Below, one piece after another: positions 43,638 to 51,725 of a stretch of 64,000 nucleotides of DNA. The notes under the pieces were generated by a model that saw only the letters and a program-made list of their open reading frames with translations, did no database searches and had not been told where the DNA came from. This DNA is from JACPPO01 sp965262505 (lineage in GTDB: Bacteria; Acidobacteriota; Vicinamibacteria; Vicinamibacterales; UBA2999). A program made the translations under genes and the position numbers. The stretch spans positions 3,596,001 to 3,660,000 of the forward strand of contig CBDHFM010000030.1 of the NCBI GenBank assembly GCA_965262505.1, in the 5' to 3' direction. Positions within the stretch are counted from its first letter, which is position 1. Each line of letters opens with the position of its first letter.

Positions 43638-43741
43638 GACAATCAGCGAGACTTCGACCTCGAGGCGGGAGGCGCGGGCAAGCTCGCGGGTCAGATACTG
43701 GAAGAGCGCGCGCGTGTTCGGAAGCCCGGTGAGCGGATCCG

Positions 43742-45106
43742 TCAGCGAATCCTCCTGGGTCTGCTCGAAGACGACGGAGTGTCGATGACGGCCGCTGCCT
43801 GCTCGCAGACCCGATCCAGCAGTCTACGGTGGTCTTCGCGGTAGAAGCCCGGCTCCGTGTGATACACGGCGAGCGTTCCGATCAACCGCTCGCCGAGGAT
43901 CAGCGGGCATACCAGAGCAGACTGCAAGACCGTCGGCACATTCGAGCCGATGGCCTCGAGGTCGGCGCTCGGTCGTGCGTTGACAAGGGGACGGCGATTG
44001 CGAGCCACCCATCCGTTGAGCCCCTCGCCGCTGCGGAGCGCCGTCTGTCGTATCATCTCAGAGTCGGTGCCCGTCGCAAACCGACAGTGCAGTTGCTCGG
44101 TTGACTCCGAGTACAGGAACAACGCGCAGGCCGAAAAGGGTACAAGGCTTGAGAGCCTCGACGAGATAAGCGACATCATGTCCGACAAGCCGAGCCTCGT
44201 GCCCATCGTTTGCGCTATCTGGTAGAGCGCGTACATCTCCCGGTGGGCGACCGCGATACCGTCGAACACCGAGGCCTTCGCATCCTCGGACTGGCTGGTG
44301 CCCAGGGTTCTGAACCCCTCGCCCGTCTGCATCTGCGGCACCAGCTTCGGGCTTGTGGGCTGGATCGGCTCGATCGCAGCCATCATCTGCGGCAGTGCAT
44401 CGACGAACGCGTCTACGACGCGGGGATCCAGCGCCTTCCCCGATTCCTGCTTGAGCAGGACGACTGTGGCTTCGGCGTCAATCGCCGCGTGGTAGGGCCT
44501 GTGGGATGTGAGCGCCTCGAAGTAGTCGGCGATGCAGATGACGCGGGCGCCGAGGGGAATTTCGTCTTCCTTGAGGCCGGCCGGGTATCCACGGCCATCC
44601 CATCGTTCGTGATGGCTCAGGATCAAGGAAGCGACAGGATAGGGAAACGGGACAGCCGAGATGATTCCCGCGCCCACTTCCGGGTGGACGCGGACCTTCT
44701 GAAACTCCTCTGGGTTGAGGGGGCCGGGCTTCGCGAGGATGTGTTCCGGGATCGCGAGCTTGCCGATGTCGTGTAGCAGGGCCGCGGTCTTGATCGCCAG
44801 AATCTCGGTTTTCGACATGCCCATCGCGCGCGCGAGACCGGTGGCGTAGGCCTGCACCCGCTGGATATGGTTGGGCGTCGTCTGGTCCTTTGCTTCGATG
44901 GCCAGGACGAGCGCTTCGATGGTCGCCAGATGCAGCTCCGACATCTGCTGCTCGTTCCGGCGTTCATCTTCGTTCCGACGCAGGTACCAGCGGCACGCAA
45001 GATAGCCTGCACCGGCCGTCGGCGGCACGAGCCATAGCGCTGGCACCGACGGTACACTCGCCGCCAACGCCACAGACGAGGCGGCGAGCGCGCCGCCCGC
45101 CCGCAA
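43742..45106 (-). CDS. HD-GYP/GAF protein, truncated by frameshift before GGDEF
   Basis: 454 residues from TTG 45106. An N-terminal hydrophobic stretch (about 1-40) precedes a short coiled region. The HD-GYP domain (about 60-230) has L-L-H-D-I-G-K and H-H-E-R-W-D-G-R-G-Y-P with G-L-K-E-D-E-I-P, the c-di-GMP phosphodiesterase type. A GAF domain follows (about 300-440). The frame then ends in a low-complexity S-S-S-S-R-P-R-R-I-R tail that has lost the GGDEF part, which continues in another frame. Start codon weak and the membrane region looks short, so a second lesion at the 5' end is possible. Confidence 0.8.
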   Translation of the reverse strand: MRAGGALAASSVALAASVPSVPALWLVPPTAGAGYLACRWYLRRNEDERRNEQQMSELHLATIEALVLAIEAKDQTTPNHIQRVQAYATGLARAMGMSKTEILAIKTAALLHDIGKLAIPEHILAKPGPLNPEEFQKVRVHPEVGAGIISAVPFPYPVASLILSHHERWDGRGYPAGLKEDEIPLGARVICIADYFEALTSHRPYHAAIDAEATVVLLKQESGKALDPRVVDAFVDALPQMMAAIEPIQPTSPKLVPQMQTGEGFRTLGTSQSEDAKASVFDGIAVAHREMYALYQIAQTMGTRLGLSDMMSLISSRLSSLVPFSACALFLYSESTEQLHCRFATGTDSEMIRQTALRSGEGLNGWVARNRRPLVNARPSADLEAIGSNVPTVLQSALVCPLILGERLIGTLAVYHTEPGFYREDHRRLLDRVCEQAAAVIDTPSSSSRPRRIR

Positions 45107-45206
45107 GTACGCGGACGGCCAAGGGCCTCAGGGTCATGGATAGACCCTATCCTAACGCTTCTACTTCGCCAGATCGGGTAGCCAGATGATTCGCATGATT
45201 CTTCCT

Positions 45207-47030
45207 TTATTGGCCGCCGGATCTCGCCCGGCGCCGGTCATCGACGGGTTGCGCCGCCGGCCAGAGCGTCTGGTCAACGTCTCCCGTACTCCAGACGATG
45301 TTGTCGCCGCCCCAGGTACTCCAGACGATGTTGTCGCCACCCCAAGTGCTCCAGACGATGCTGTCGCCACCCCAAGTGCTCCAGACGCTCTTGCCGCTGC
45401 CGCGCGTACTCCAGACGACGTCGTCGTCGGGCTTGGCGCCCCAGACGATCGGCTGCCCCGCCTGTGTCGCGTCCGCTCCCCACGTGACGCCCAGGGCCCA
45501 GGCGTTACTGCCGGGCAGCGGGAAGCCGCCATCGATCCGGTGATTGCCCCAGATGATGTGCCGGCTCCATTCGATGAGTTCGTCTTCGATCAGGTCGACC
45601 GGCACCGGCATGCCCTTCTTGGGCGCTCCGAAGAAGGAAGCCATGCGGACCGCGCCGAGCGCGTTCAGAAGGCCGGCGCCCTGTGCCAGGAACGACTCGC
45701 CCTCCCGGACCTCGGCGGTGTACTGCAGGATGGCCTTGACGGCGTTCGGTGTCAGGTCCGGGTTGGCCTGGAGCATCAGTGCCACGGTGCCCGTGACGAC
45801 GGGCGCCGCCATGCTCGTTCCGGACAGGCTCAGGTACGGCTTGTAGGGAGTCTCGCGCGTACCGTCGAGCAGATAGTCGGCATACGTCCAATACAAGGTG
45901 CTCTGGGGGTCCGACAACGATTCGGTGCCGACGCCCGGTGCCACGAGATCCGGCTTCGCCGCGAAGTCGATCCACGTGGGACCGCGCGAGCTGAACCGTG
46001 CCAAGGTGTCGTTGCTGCGCGGTGTCGTGCCTTCGTGGCTCGCGGCGCCAACCGTCAGGACCCACGGCGCATTGCCGGGGCTGGTGATGCCGCCGTTCTG
46101 TGTCTCACCGTTCGCGGTCGCGCCGAGATTGCCTGCGGCCGCCACGACGACGATGCCCGCCTCAACAGCGCGGCGAGCGGCGAGCGTCAAGGGGTCGGTG
46201 GCATAGGACTCGAAGACGCCGGACGCCACCGACAGATTGATGACACGGATGTTGTAGACGTCCTTGACGGCGATCGCGTAGTCGATGGCCGCGATCACGT
46301 CGCTCATGTACCCGGTCCCCTCGGCGTCGAGCACCTTGAGTCCCACGAGGTGCGCTTCAGGCGCGACGCCGATCCGGGCACCGCCCGAGTCGAAGCCGTT
46401 GCCCGCGATGACGCCGGCGACATGGGTGCCGTGGCCGAACTCGTCAGACGGCTGGTCGGAGGCCCAGATGTTCGGATTGACTTCGGTCGTGAAGTCCTTG
46501 AAGTGGACGATGCGCGGGTCGGCGCGTGGCGACCGCCGGCCTGTCAAGTACAGATCGTCGTGCCACGCCGTAACGCCTGAATCAATCACCGCCACGCCGA
46601 TCCCTTTGCCGGTGACGTGGAACGCCTGACTCGCCAGCGTGGCGGCAATCGCAGCGCCGGTCCGTTCGAGTGTCGGAAACACAGGGTGGTCGACTCCGAC
46701 CCACGCGATCTGCGGATGGCGCGCCAGATCGGCGAGCGCCCAGTTGTCGATGTGGGCTACCTGGGCGCCGACGGACCTGAGTCGCCTTCCGGCCACGCCG
46801 CCGCTGCCGGTGAGGAGGCGGGTATCAGGGCCGCCGCGGAACTGCACGATCACGCGCGAGCGTCCGCTGAGCTGCCCCGCCCGCACTTGCAGGACGGGAG
46901 CGAGTTTGTCTTTGCGAACCGTCTGCCCTTGCGTCGTGGCCGGGTGCAGAGCGCCGAGCGCCGCGATGAGCAGCACAGTTCGGCCGATGCGCGAGGTGAA
47001 GGTGGTCGAGGTGAAGCCGGTCATCGTCAT
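45207..47030 (-). CDS. Secreted subtilisin-like (S8) serine peptidase with C-terminal repeats
   Basis: 607 residues. Signal peptide (about 10-35) and an I9-like propeptide (about 50-125) precede the S8 domain. Catalytic Asp in V-A-V-I-D-S-G-V, His in F-G-H-G-T-H-V-A-G and Ser in L-S-G-T-S-M-A-A-P-V are all present. The tail (about 540-590) carries five 10-residue repeats of the type W-S-T-W-G-G-D-N-I-V. Probably exported and self-processed; the repeats may anchor it or bind a surface partner. Confidence 0.9.
   Translation of the reverse strand: MTMTGFTSTTFTSRIGRTVLLIAALGALHPATTQGQTVRKDKLAPVLQVRAGQLSGRSRVIVQFRGGPDTRLLTGSGGVAGRRLRSVGAQVAHIDNWALADLARHPQIAWVGVDHPVFPTLERTGAAIAATLASQAFHVTGKGIGVAVIDSGVTAWHDDLYLTGRRSPRADPRIVHFKDFTTEVNPNIWASDQPSDEFGHGTHVAGVIAGNGFDSGGARIGVAPEAHLVGLKVLDAEGTGYMSDVIAAIDYAIAVKDVYNIRVINLSVASGVFESYATDPLTLAARRAVEAGIVVVAAAGNLGATANGETQNGGITSPGNAPWVLTVGAASHEGTTPRSNDTLARFSSRGPTWIDFAAKPDLVAPGVGTESLSDPQSTLYWTYADYLLDGTRETPYKPYLSLSGTSMAAPVVTGTVALMLQANPDLTPNAVKAILQYTAEVREGESFLAQGAGLLNALGAVRMASFFGAPKKGMPVPVDLIEDELIEWSRHIIWGNHRIDGGFPLPGSNAWALGVTWGADATQAGQPIVWGAKPDDDVVWSTRGSGKSVWSTWGGDSIVWSTWGGDNIVWSTWGGDNIVWSTGDVDQTLWPAAQPVDDRRRARSGGQ
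45286..45420 (-). repeat. 30-bp tandem repeat coding for decapeptide units
   Basis: About four and a half units with a 30-base period (the 10-mer CCAGACGATG or a close variant recurs at 45291, 45321, 45351, 45381 and 45411 in plus-strand reading). They encode the repeats of the S8 peptidase tail. No spacers, so not a CRISPR. Confidence 0.85.
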
Positions 47031-47347
47031 AAGTTTGTCCGAGGGAGATAGCGGCGCTGCTTAGGCAAGGGCATTGCCGATACGGCTTCTCACGCTCTCC
47101 TTAGCGCGTAAGTAGCAATGCGCTGTACGACATACGGTGTGCACCGCCTGTCGCCTCTGCTATGCGCGTTTGCAGTTTTGAGCAGTCCTTGTGCAGAAAC
47201 TGGACAGAGTCCTAACGGGGATGGGGCAAGAAAGTACCTCTTTGTTCGGGGAAGCGCAGTTCCGGCCCGGTGTGCCGGCTCGGTACGCGCGATCAAGGCC
47301 CGGAAATGTGTGTAAGTTCGGCAAACGACTACGCGTCATGTCTCGGT
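47031..47347. other. Intergenic region upstream of the S8 peptidase
   Basis: 317 bases without a convincing gene; it ends where the sigma-54 activator remnant begins. A G+C-rich hairpin pair (GCGCT 47054-47058 with AGCGC 47103-47107, GGCA/TGCC inside) lies just upstream of the peptidase start and may be its 5' leader. Short plus-strand frames here look like shadows. Confidence 0.4.
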
Positions 47348-47935
47348 TCAGGACACTTTCTCGCCCTGCTGGAGGCCGTATTCGAGGATCTTGCGGTACA
47401 GGGTGCCGCGGCTGATTTCGAGTGTGCGCGCCGCTTCCTTCTTGTTCCAGGCCGTCGCTTCGAGGGCCCGCGCGATGTGGGTGCGCTCGGCTTCGCGCAG
47501 GGTCGGCAGCCGTGGCGGCGCGTAGGAGGCCGGTGTGGCGTGCGCGTGCAGAAACTCGACATCGTCGCCGCGGATCACACGACCCGGCGCCGTCAGCGCC
47601 GCGCGGGAGACAGTGCTTTCCAGCTCCCGGATGTTGCCGGGCCATGGATAGGCCTGGAACCGCGCGATGGCTTCCGCCGAGAACATCTTGGCGTCGAGTG
47701 GTAGCCCGTTGGCGGCGCAGTACCGGGCAAGGAACCGTGACGCGAGCACGGCAATGTCGGCGGGACGTTCCCGCAATGAGGGCAACCGGATCGCGAACGC
47801 GTTGACGCGGTAATAGAGGTCCTCTCGGAATCGGCCGTCGCGCACGAATAGATCGATCGGCCGGTTGGTCGCCGAGATCAATCGGAAATCGACGTGCACG
47901 GCCTTCTGGCCGCCAAGACGCTCGAAACGCCGATC
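47348..47935 (-). pseudogene. C-terminal part of sigma-54-dependent activator (split by IS)
   Basis: The second half of the regulator broken at 47936-49308. It reads the end of the AAA+ domain (R-L-I-S-A-T-N-R-P-I-D, R-E-D-L-Y-Y-R-V-N, Y-P-W-P-G-N-I-R-E-L-E) and a Fis-type helix-turn-helix (K-K-E-A-A-R-T-L-E-I-S-R-G-T-L-Y-R-K). Removing the IS and one copy of the 15-base repeat joins it to 49309-50055 with a 440-codon open frame. It cannot act alone without the ATP-binding half. Confidence 0.88.
47921..47935. repeat. Direct repeat flanking IS3-type element, left
   Basis: CTCGAAACGCCGATC, identical to 49309-49323. Both lie within the same codons of the broken activator gene, so they are a target duplication. 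15 bases is long for IS3. Confidence 0.85.
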
Positions 47936-47988
47936 TCCCGCGCCCCACGATTTCTTTGGACAGCCTTCTGCGAGAAGGAGAATGAGTT

Positions 47989-48546
47989 ATGTCCAAGGGA
48001 AAACAGCACAAGGCTGAGGCCTCGGAGGGAGCCCGGAGGGCGACCGCAGAGGCCTCAGCCTCGTGGGCGCTCGTCGGCACGGGGCGGTGGTCCGCGCGAC
48101 GAAAAGTCTCCGTGGTCATCGAGGTCCTCAAGGGGGAATCACTCGAGAGCCTCAGTCGTCGCCATGGCGTGACGGCGGCGAAGCTCTCGCAGTGGCGTGA
48201 CGACTTCGTGGCCGGCGGTGAGGCCCGCCTCAAGCATCGCGAGGTCGCCGTCGAGGGCGCGGACACGCGGCGGCTCAAGCGCGTCGTGGCGGATCTCGCC
48301 ACCGACAAGGCGTTGCTGGCCGAGAAGATTCGACACCTGGAGGCCGGCCGCCCTTTGGGCTGGTGGAGGTCGAAGCGATGCGTCACGCGACTTCGCCCTC
48401 CACCCACCGGCCGTACGGCATCGCCCGCGTCACGCGCGTGTGGCAGGTGCCGCGCTCGACGGTCTACGCGCAACGGACCCGGCGCGCCCGGCCGACGCCG
48501 GTGGCCAAGCGCGGACCCAAGCCGCCCCAGTCGGATGCGGCGCTGA
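47989..48546 (+). CDS. IS3-type transposase OrfA (helix-turn-helix)
   Basis: 185 codons from ATG 47989. Residues about 35-70 (K-V-S-V-V-I-E-V-L-K-G-E-S-L-E-S-L-S-R-R-H-G-V-T) form the HTH_Tnp_1 DNA-binding region, followed by a coiled stretch. The last 60 codons overlap orfB in another frame and are Arg-rich, so the functional product probably ends or shifts before that. Confidence 0.8.
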   Translation: MSKGKQHKAEASEGARRATAEASASWALVGTGRWSARRKVSVVIEVLKGESLESLSRRHGVTAAKLSQWRDDFVAGGEARLKHREVAVEGADTRRLKRVVADLATDKALLAEKIRHLEAGRPLGWWRSKRCVTRLRPPPTGRTASPASRACGRCRARRSTRNGPGAPGRRRWPSADPSRPSRMRR

Positions 48547-49268
48547 CGGCCGCGGTCCGGGCCGTGATCGCCGCGAGTCCGTTCCACGGCGAAGGGCACC
48601 GCAAGATCTGGGCGCGCTTGCGGGTGCAGGGGCTGCGCACGTCGAAACGTCGGACGTTGGTCGTGATGCGCGCTGCCGACTTGCTCGGCCCTGCGCGGCT
48701 GCCCACGCCGGTCGCCGCCCGTCCCCACGACGGCACCATCGTCACCGCCAGTCCCAACGTGATGTGGGGCACCGATGCGACGGCCACCGTGACGCTGGCG
48801 GACGGCCACGTCACGATCGTCGGGGCGATCGATCACTGCACGGCCGAATGTGTGGGACTACACGCGGCGAAGTCCGGCACGCGCTTCGAGGCGTTGGAGC
48901 CGGTGCGCCAGGGCGTCCGAGATCACTTCGGGACGATGGCCGCCGGCGTGGCGAGCGGGCTCACGATGCGCCACGACCACGGCAGTCAGTACATGAGCAA
49001 CGACTTTCACGCCGAGCTCCGGTTCCTCGGCATCGTGTCATCACCGGCCTTCGTCCGCCAGCCCGAGGGGAACGGCTGCATCGAACGGTTCTTCCGCACC
49101 CTCAAGGAACAGCTGCTGTGGGTGCGCCACTTTACGGATGTCGAGGACTTGCAGCAGGCGCTGCGCACCTTCAAGGAGACCTATAACCAGCAGTGGTTGA
49201 TCGAGCGACTCGGCTTCCGCGCACCCGCCGTCGTCCGTCGCGCGGTTGCGCTCACCACGGCCGCGTGA
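48363..49268 (+). CDS. IS3-type transposase OrfB (integrase core)
   Basis: 301 codons from GTG 48363, in the -1 frame relative to orfA. The rve-type DDE core is visible as W-G-T-D-A-T-A (first Asp), D-H-G-S-Q-Y-M-S-N-D-F (second Asp) and G-C-I-E-R-F-F-R-T-L-K (Glu). F-H-G-E-G-H-R-K-I-W-A-R-L is the usual HTH_21 region. Intact, so the element may still move. Expression is likely by frameshift or coupled start. Confidence 0.88.
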   Translation: MEVEAMRHATSPSTHRPYGIARVTRVWQVPRSTVYAQRTRRARPTPVAKRGPKPPQSDAALTAAVRAVIAASPFHGEGHRKIWARLRVQGLRTSKRRTLVVMRAADLLGPARLPTPVAARPHDGTIVTASPNVMWGTDATATVTLADGHVTIVGAIDHCTAECVGLHAAKSGTRFEALEPVRQGVRDHFGTMAAGVASGLTMRHDHGSQYMSNDFHAELRFLGIVSSPAFVRQPEGNGCIERFFRTLKEQLLWVRHFTDVEDLQQALRTFKETYNQQWLIERLGFRAPAVVRRAVALTTAA

Positions 49269-49308
49269 ATACACTCACCCGGCTGTCCAAGAAATCCGTG
49301 GCGGTACA

Positions 49309-49323
49309 CTCGAAACGCCGATC
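49309..49323. repeat. Direct repeat flanking IS3-type element, right
   Basis: CTCGAAACGCCGATC, the second copy of the 15-base target duplication (first at 47921-47935). Confidence 0.85.
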
Positions 49324-50055
49324 CTCGAGCGCACGCAACAGCTTGGCCTGCGCCAAGAGCGAGAGGTCGCCGATCTCGTCGAGGAACAGGGTGCCGTGAT
49401 TGACCAGTTCGATTCGCCCGGGCTTGCGGTCGTGCGCCCCGGTAAATGCCCCCTTTTCGTAGCCGAAGAGCTCCGACTCGAACAGCGTGTCGGGCAGTGC
49501 CGCGCAGTTGACTGCCTGGAACTTCTCCTGTCCCCGGGGGCTCAACTCGTGAATCATCCGCGCCACGACTTCCTTGCCCGAACCGGTCGCCCCGAGAATC
49601 AGGACCGAGATGTCCGATTTCGCCGCCGTCCGGATCCACTCGAAGACGATCAACATCTTCTCGTCGCGGCCGATCATTTCTCGGAAGCGCTGGACGGACG
49701 GCGCCTGGTCCTCGGTGCTGACCGCGGCGCGCCGGTCCAGGAACGCATCCAGCCGCTGCGCGTCGGGCTGCTGCTCCGGCCGGTTCGCGATGTAGATGGG
49801 GGGTGGTCCCGGCGAACAAGGCACGACGCTGAACTCGACGAGTTCTCTGAGGCAGTTATCGACGTCGAGCCGCATGCGGCCGAACGTCGACATCAGTGAA
49901 TCGACGTCAAAGGCCTCTTCGGGCCGGGCGCTCAGAAAACGAAGCAGCCCCGCGCGCAGGGGCGACTGCACCAGGCTACGAAAGCGGAGCTCTTCGTCCG
50001 CCGGGGGATCCGGGCGGACAGCCGCAGCTCGGCGCGACGCCATGAGTTCGTCCAT
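49309..50055 (-). pseudogene. N-terminal part of sigma-54-dependent activator (split by IS)
   Basis: Starts at ATG 50055 (M-D-E-L-M-A-S-R-R). A winged-helix-like N-terminal region (about 20-95) precedes the AAA+ domain with Walker A G-A-T-G-S-G-K-E, the sigma-54 contact loop G-A-F-T-G-A and Walker B T-L-F-L-D-E-I-G. The frame now runs into the IS and stops at 49252 after a foreign C-T-A-T-D-F-L-D tail. The matching second half is at 47348-47935. The remnant lacks the DNA-binding domain. Confidence 0.88.
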
Positions 50056-50118
50056 AGAGTCTTGCCGGTGTATCGGCCTTGAGCTCGCGACGCAACAGCG
50101 CATCGGGATGGGTCAAGG

Positions 50119-50124
50119 TAAGCT
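50119..50124 (+). promoter_or_regulatory. Candidate -10 box (TAAGCT) for the deoxyhypusine-synthase-like operon
   Basis: TAAGCT ends six bases before the GTG at 50131, again without a Shine-Dalgarno in the gap. Confidence 0.3.
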
Positions 50125-50130
50125 AGCGCC

Positions 50131-51300
50131 GTGCCCCACCGTGCTCCGGGTCCCCCGCGTAAAGGGCGCGCCAGCTACCTGTCCGGCCGACCCATCCGTT
50201 ACTACCGTCCCCGGGGCAGCACCGATGTGCGGAGGCTTATTGAGGACGGGTTCCAGGCCTTCAATGCCGCCCGCCTGGGCGAAGCGTGCCGGATCTTCGC
50301 CGACAAGATGCTGCTGCCCGAACACGACACGACCATCGGGCTGACGGTCGCGGGTGCCTTGACCCCGGCTGGTTTGGGCGGCTGCATGGTGGAACTCATG
50401 GAGCGCGGGCTGGTTGATTTCGTCATCAGTACCGGCGCCAACCTCTACCACGATCTGCACTACGCGCTGAATTTCACTCTGCATCGCGGTTCGCCGTTCG
50501 TCGATGACGTCGAACTGTACGAGGAAGGCGTCATCCGGATTTACGATGTCTTATTCCCGGCAACGGTGCTGCTCGAAACGGACGCGTACGTCCGCGATTT
50601 CCTCGTCCGCTGGGGCGTCAACGCCCCCGTGTCGACGGCGGAGTTGCACTACGCCCTCGGACGGGACCTGCTCGAGCAGAAACCGGGATGCCAGGAGTAT
50701 TCCGTGGTCGCCGCCGCTGCGGCGTACGGGGTGCCGGTCTATACCTCGTCGCCAGGCGACAGCTCGATCGGCATGAACATCGCCTTCCACGAACTCATGA
50801 ACGAGAGCGGGCTGATGATCGATCCGAACAAGGACGTGAACGAGGTGTGTGCGTTCATCCTTGCCGGCAGGAAAAACGGATGCGTGATCCTGGGCGGAGG
50901 GTCGCCGAAGAACTTTTATCTCCAGGGCCAGCCGACCCTCTGGGAGGTATACGGCATACCGAAGGGCGGCAACGACTACTTCATCCAGTTCACCACAGAT
51001 TCGGTCGTGTGGGGCGGTCTGTCAGGGGCCACGCCGGCCGAGGCGGTGAGCTGGGGGAAGGTCAACCCTGGGGTACTGCCGGACACGGTCGTGGCGTACT
51101 GTGATTCGACGATTGCGTTTCCGCTTTTCTGCGAGTACGTCGTCGGCTCCGAGCACGGGCGCCGCCCGCGCAAGGAACTCGTGCATCGGCGCGACGAGCT
51201 CGTGGCGACGCTGAAGCGCGAGGCGCGGGCGGTCACGCGCGACGACCGCGCCCCGAAAGATCCAGCCGACGCGAGGTCGGACAGGAAGCGGCATCGCTGA
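50131..51300 (+). CDS. Deoxyhypusine synthase family protein
   Basis: 389 residues from GTG 50131. NAD- and spermidine-site blocks of the family are present: T-V-A-G-A-L-T-P-A-G-L-G, S-T-G-A-N-L-Y-H-D, T-S-S-P-G-D-S-S-I-G and G-G-L-S-G-A-T-P-A-E-A-V-S-W-G-K-V, the last with the lysine that carries the aminobutyl intermediate. Bacteria lack eIF5A, so a homospermidine-type or other polyamine reaction is the likely role. The C-terminal 30 residues are Arg/Asp-rich. Its stop overlaps the next ATG (TGATG). Confidence 0.88.
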   Translation: MPHRAPGPPRKGRASYLSGRPIRYYRPRGSTDVRRLIEDGFQAFNAARLGEACRIFADKMLLPEHDTTIGLTVAGALTPAGLGGCMVELMERGLVDFVISTGANLYHDLHYALNFTLHRGSPFVDDVELYEEGVIRIYDVLFPATVLLETDAYVRDFLVRWGVNAPVSTAELHYALGRDLLEQKPGCQEYSVVAAAAAYGVPVYTSSPGDSSIGMNIAFHELMNESGLMIDPNKDVNEVCAFILAGRKNGCVILGGGSPKNFYLQGQPTLWEVYGIPKGGNDYFIQFTTDSVVWGGLSGATPAEAVSWGKVNPGVLPDTVVAYCDSTIAFPLFCEYVVGSEHGRRPRKELVHRRDELVATLKREARAVTRDDRAPKDPADARSDRKRHR

Positions 51301-51725
51301 TGGGCACCCTCGCGTCGGAGTTGGGTACCCACGCCGAGCGCATCGCCGGCCAGCCGCGTGTGTACGTCGACGCCAATGTGCCCGCCGGCCTGGTCGCGTT
51401 CATGCGGAGGCAGTTGCACTGGGACGTGCTGTTCGTCATCGAGCACGACGACCTCCGTCGCGCGCGTGACGGGGATCACTACCGCCTCGCGCGTGAACTG
51501 CGCCGGACGCTCATCACCCTGGACCGCGACTATCTCGACGATCCCAAGTTCCCGCCGGCCGAAAGCGGCGGCGTGCTGGTCCTGGCGGCGCCGGAGGAGA
51601 GGGGATACATGGCCCTGCTGACACGCCTCGATGCAGGGCTGCTCCGGCAAGTGCCGTTGCGGCTGCGCGGCCGCAAACTCCACGTCCACGTGGACTGGAC
51701 CGGCGGCGATACGATCCCGCCGTGA
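51300..51725 (+). CDS. PIN-like / DUF5615-type small nuclease-fold protein
   Basis: 141 residues. R-V-Y-V-D-A-N-V-P-A-G-L-V and R-T-L-I-T-L-D-R-D-Y-L-D-D supply the spaced aspartates of the DUF5615/Mut7-C PIN-like fold, often found as toxin-type RNases. No antitoxin gene adjoins it. It overlaps the preceding stop by one base and the nagA start by four (GTGA), so it is translated from the operon with the deoxyhypusine-synthase-like gene and nagA. Nuclease activity is inferred only. Confidence 0.7.
   Translation: MGTLASELGTHAERIAGQPRVYVDANVPAGLVAFMRRQLHWDVLFVIEHDDLRRARDGDHYRLARELRRTLITLDRDYLDDPKFPPAESGGVLVLAAPEERGYMALLTRLDAGLLRQVPLRLRGRKLHVHVDWTGGDTIPP

Larger units (their letters stand above)
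47936..49308 (+). mobile_element. IS3-family-like insertion sequence
   Basis: 1373 bp between 15-base direct repeats. The inner ends share an inverted block (left CCACGATTTCTTTGGACAGCC near 47945-47965, mirrored near 49277-49300 with single-base slips). Two overlapping plus-strand genes, an HTH OrfA and an rve-type OrfB in the -1 frame. Confidence 0.82.

Noticed and set aside
45286..45420. Tandem 30-bp repeats as a CRISPR array
   Set aside because: There are no spacers and the repeats are in frame within the peptidase gene.
47041..47110. Similarity of this stretch to the hairpin cluster at 3766-3906 and to 31094-31130
   Set aside because: The shared strings are at most about 12 bases (such as CGGCTTCTCACG), which occur by chance in 64 kb.
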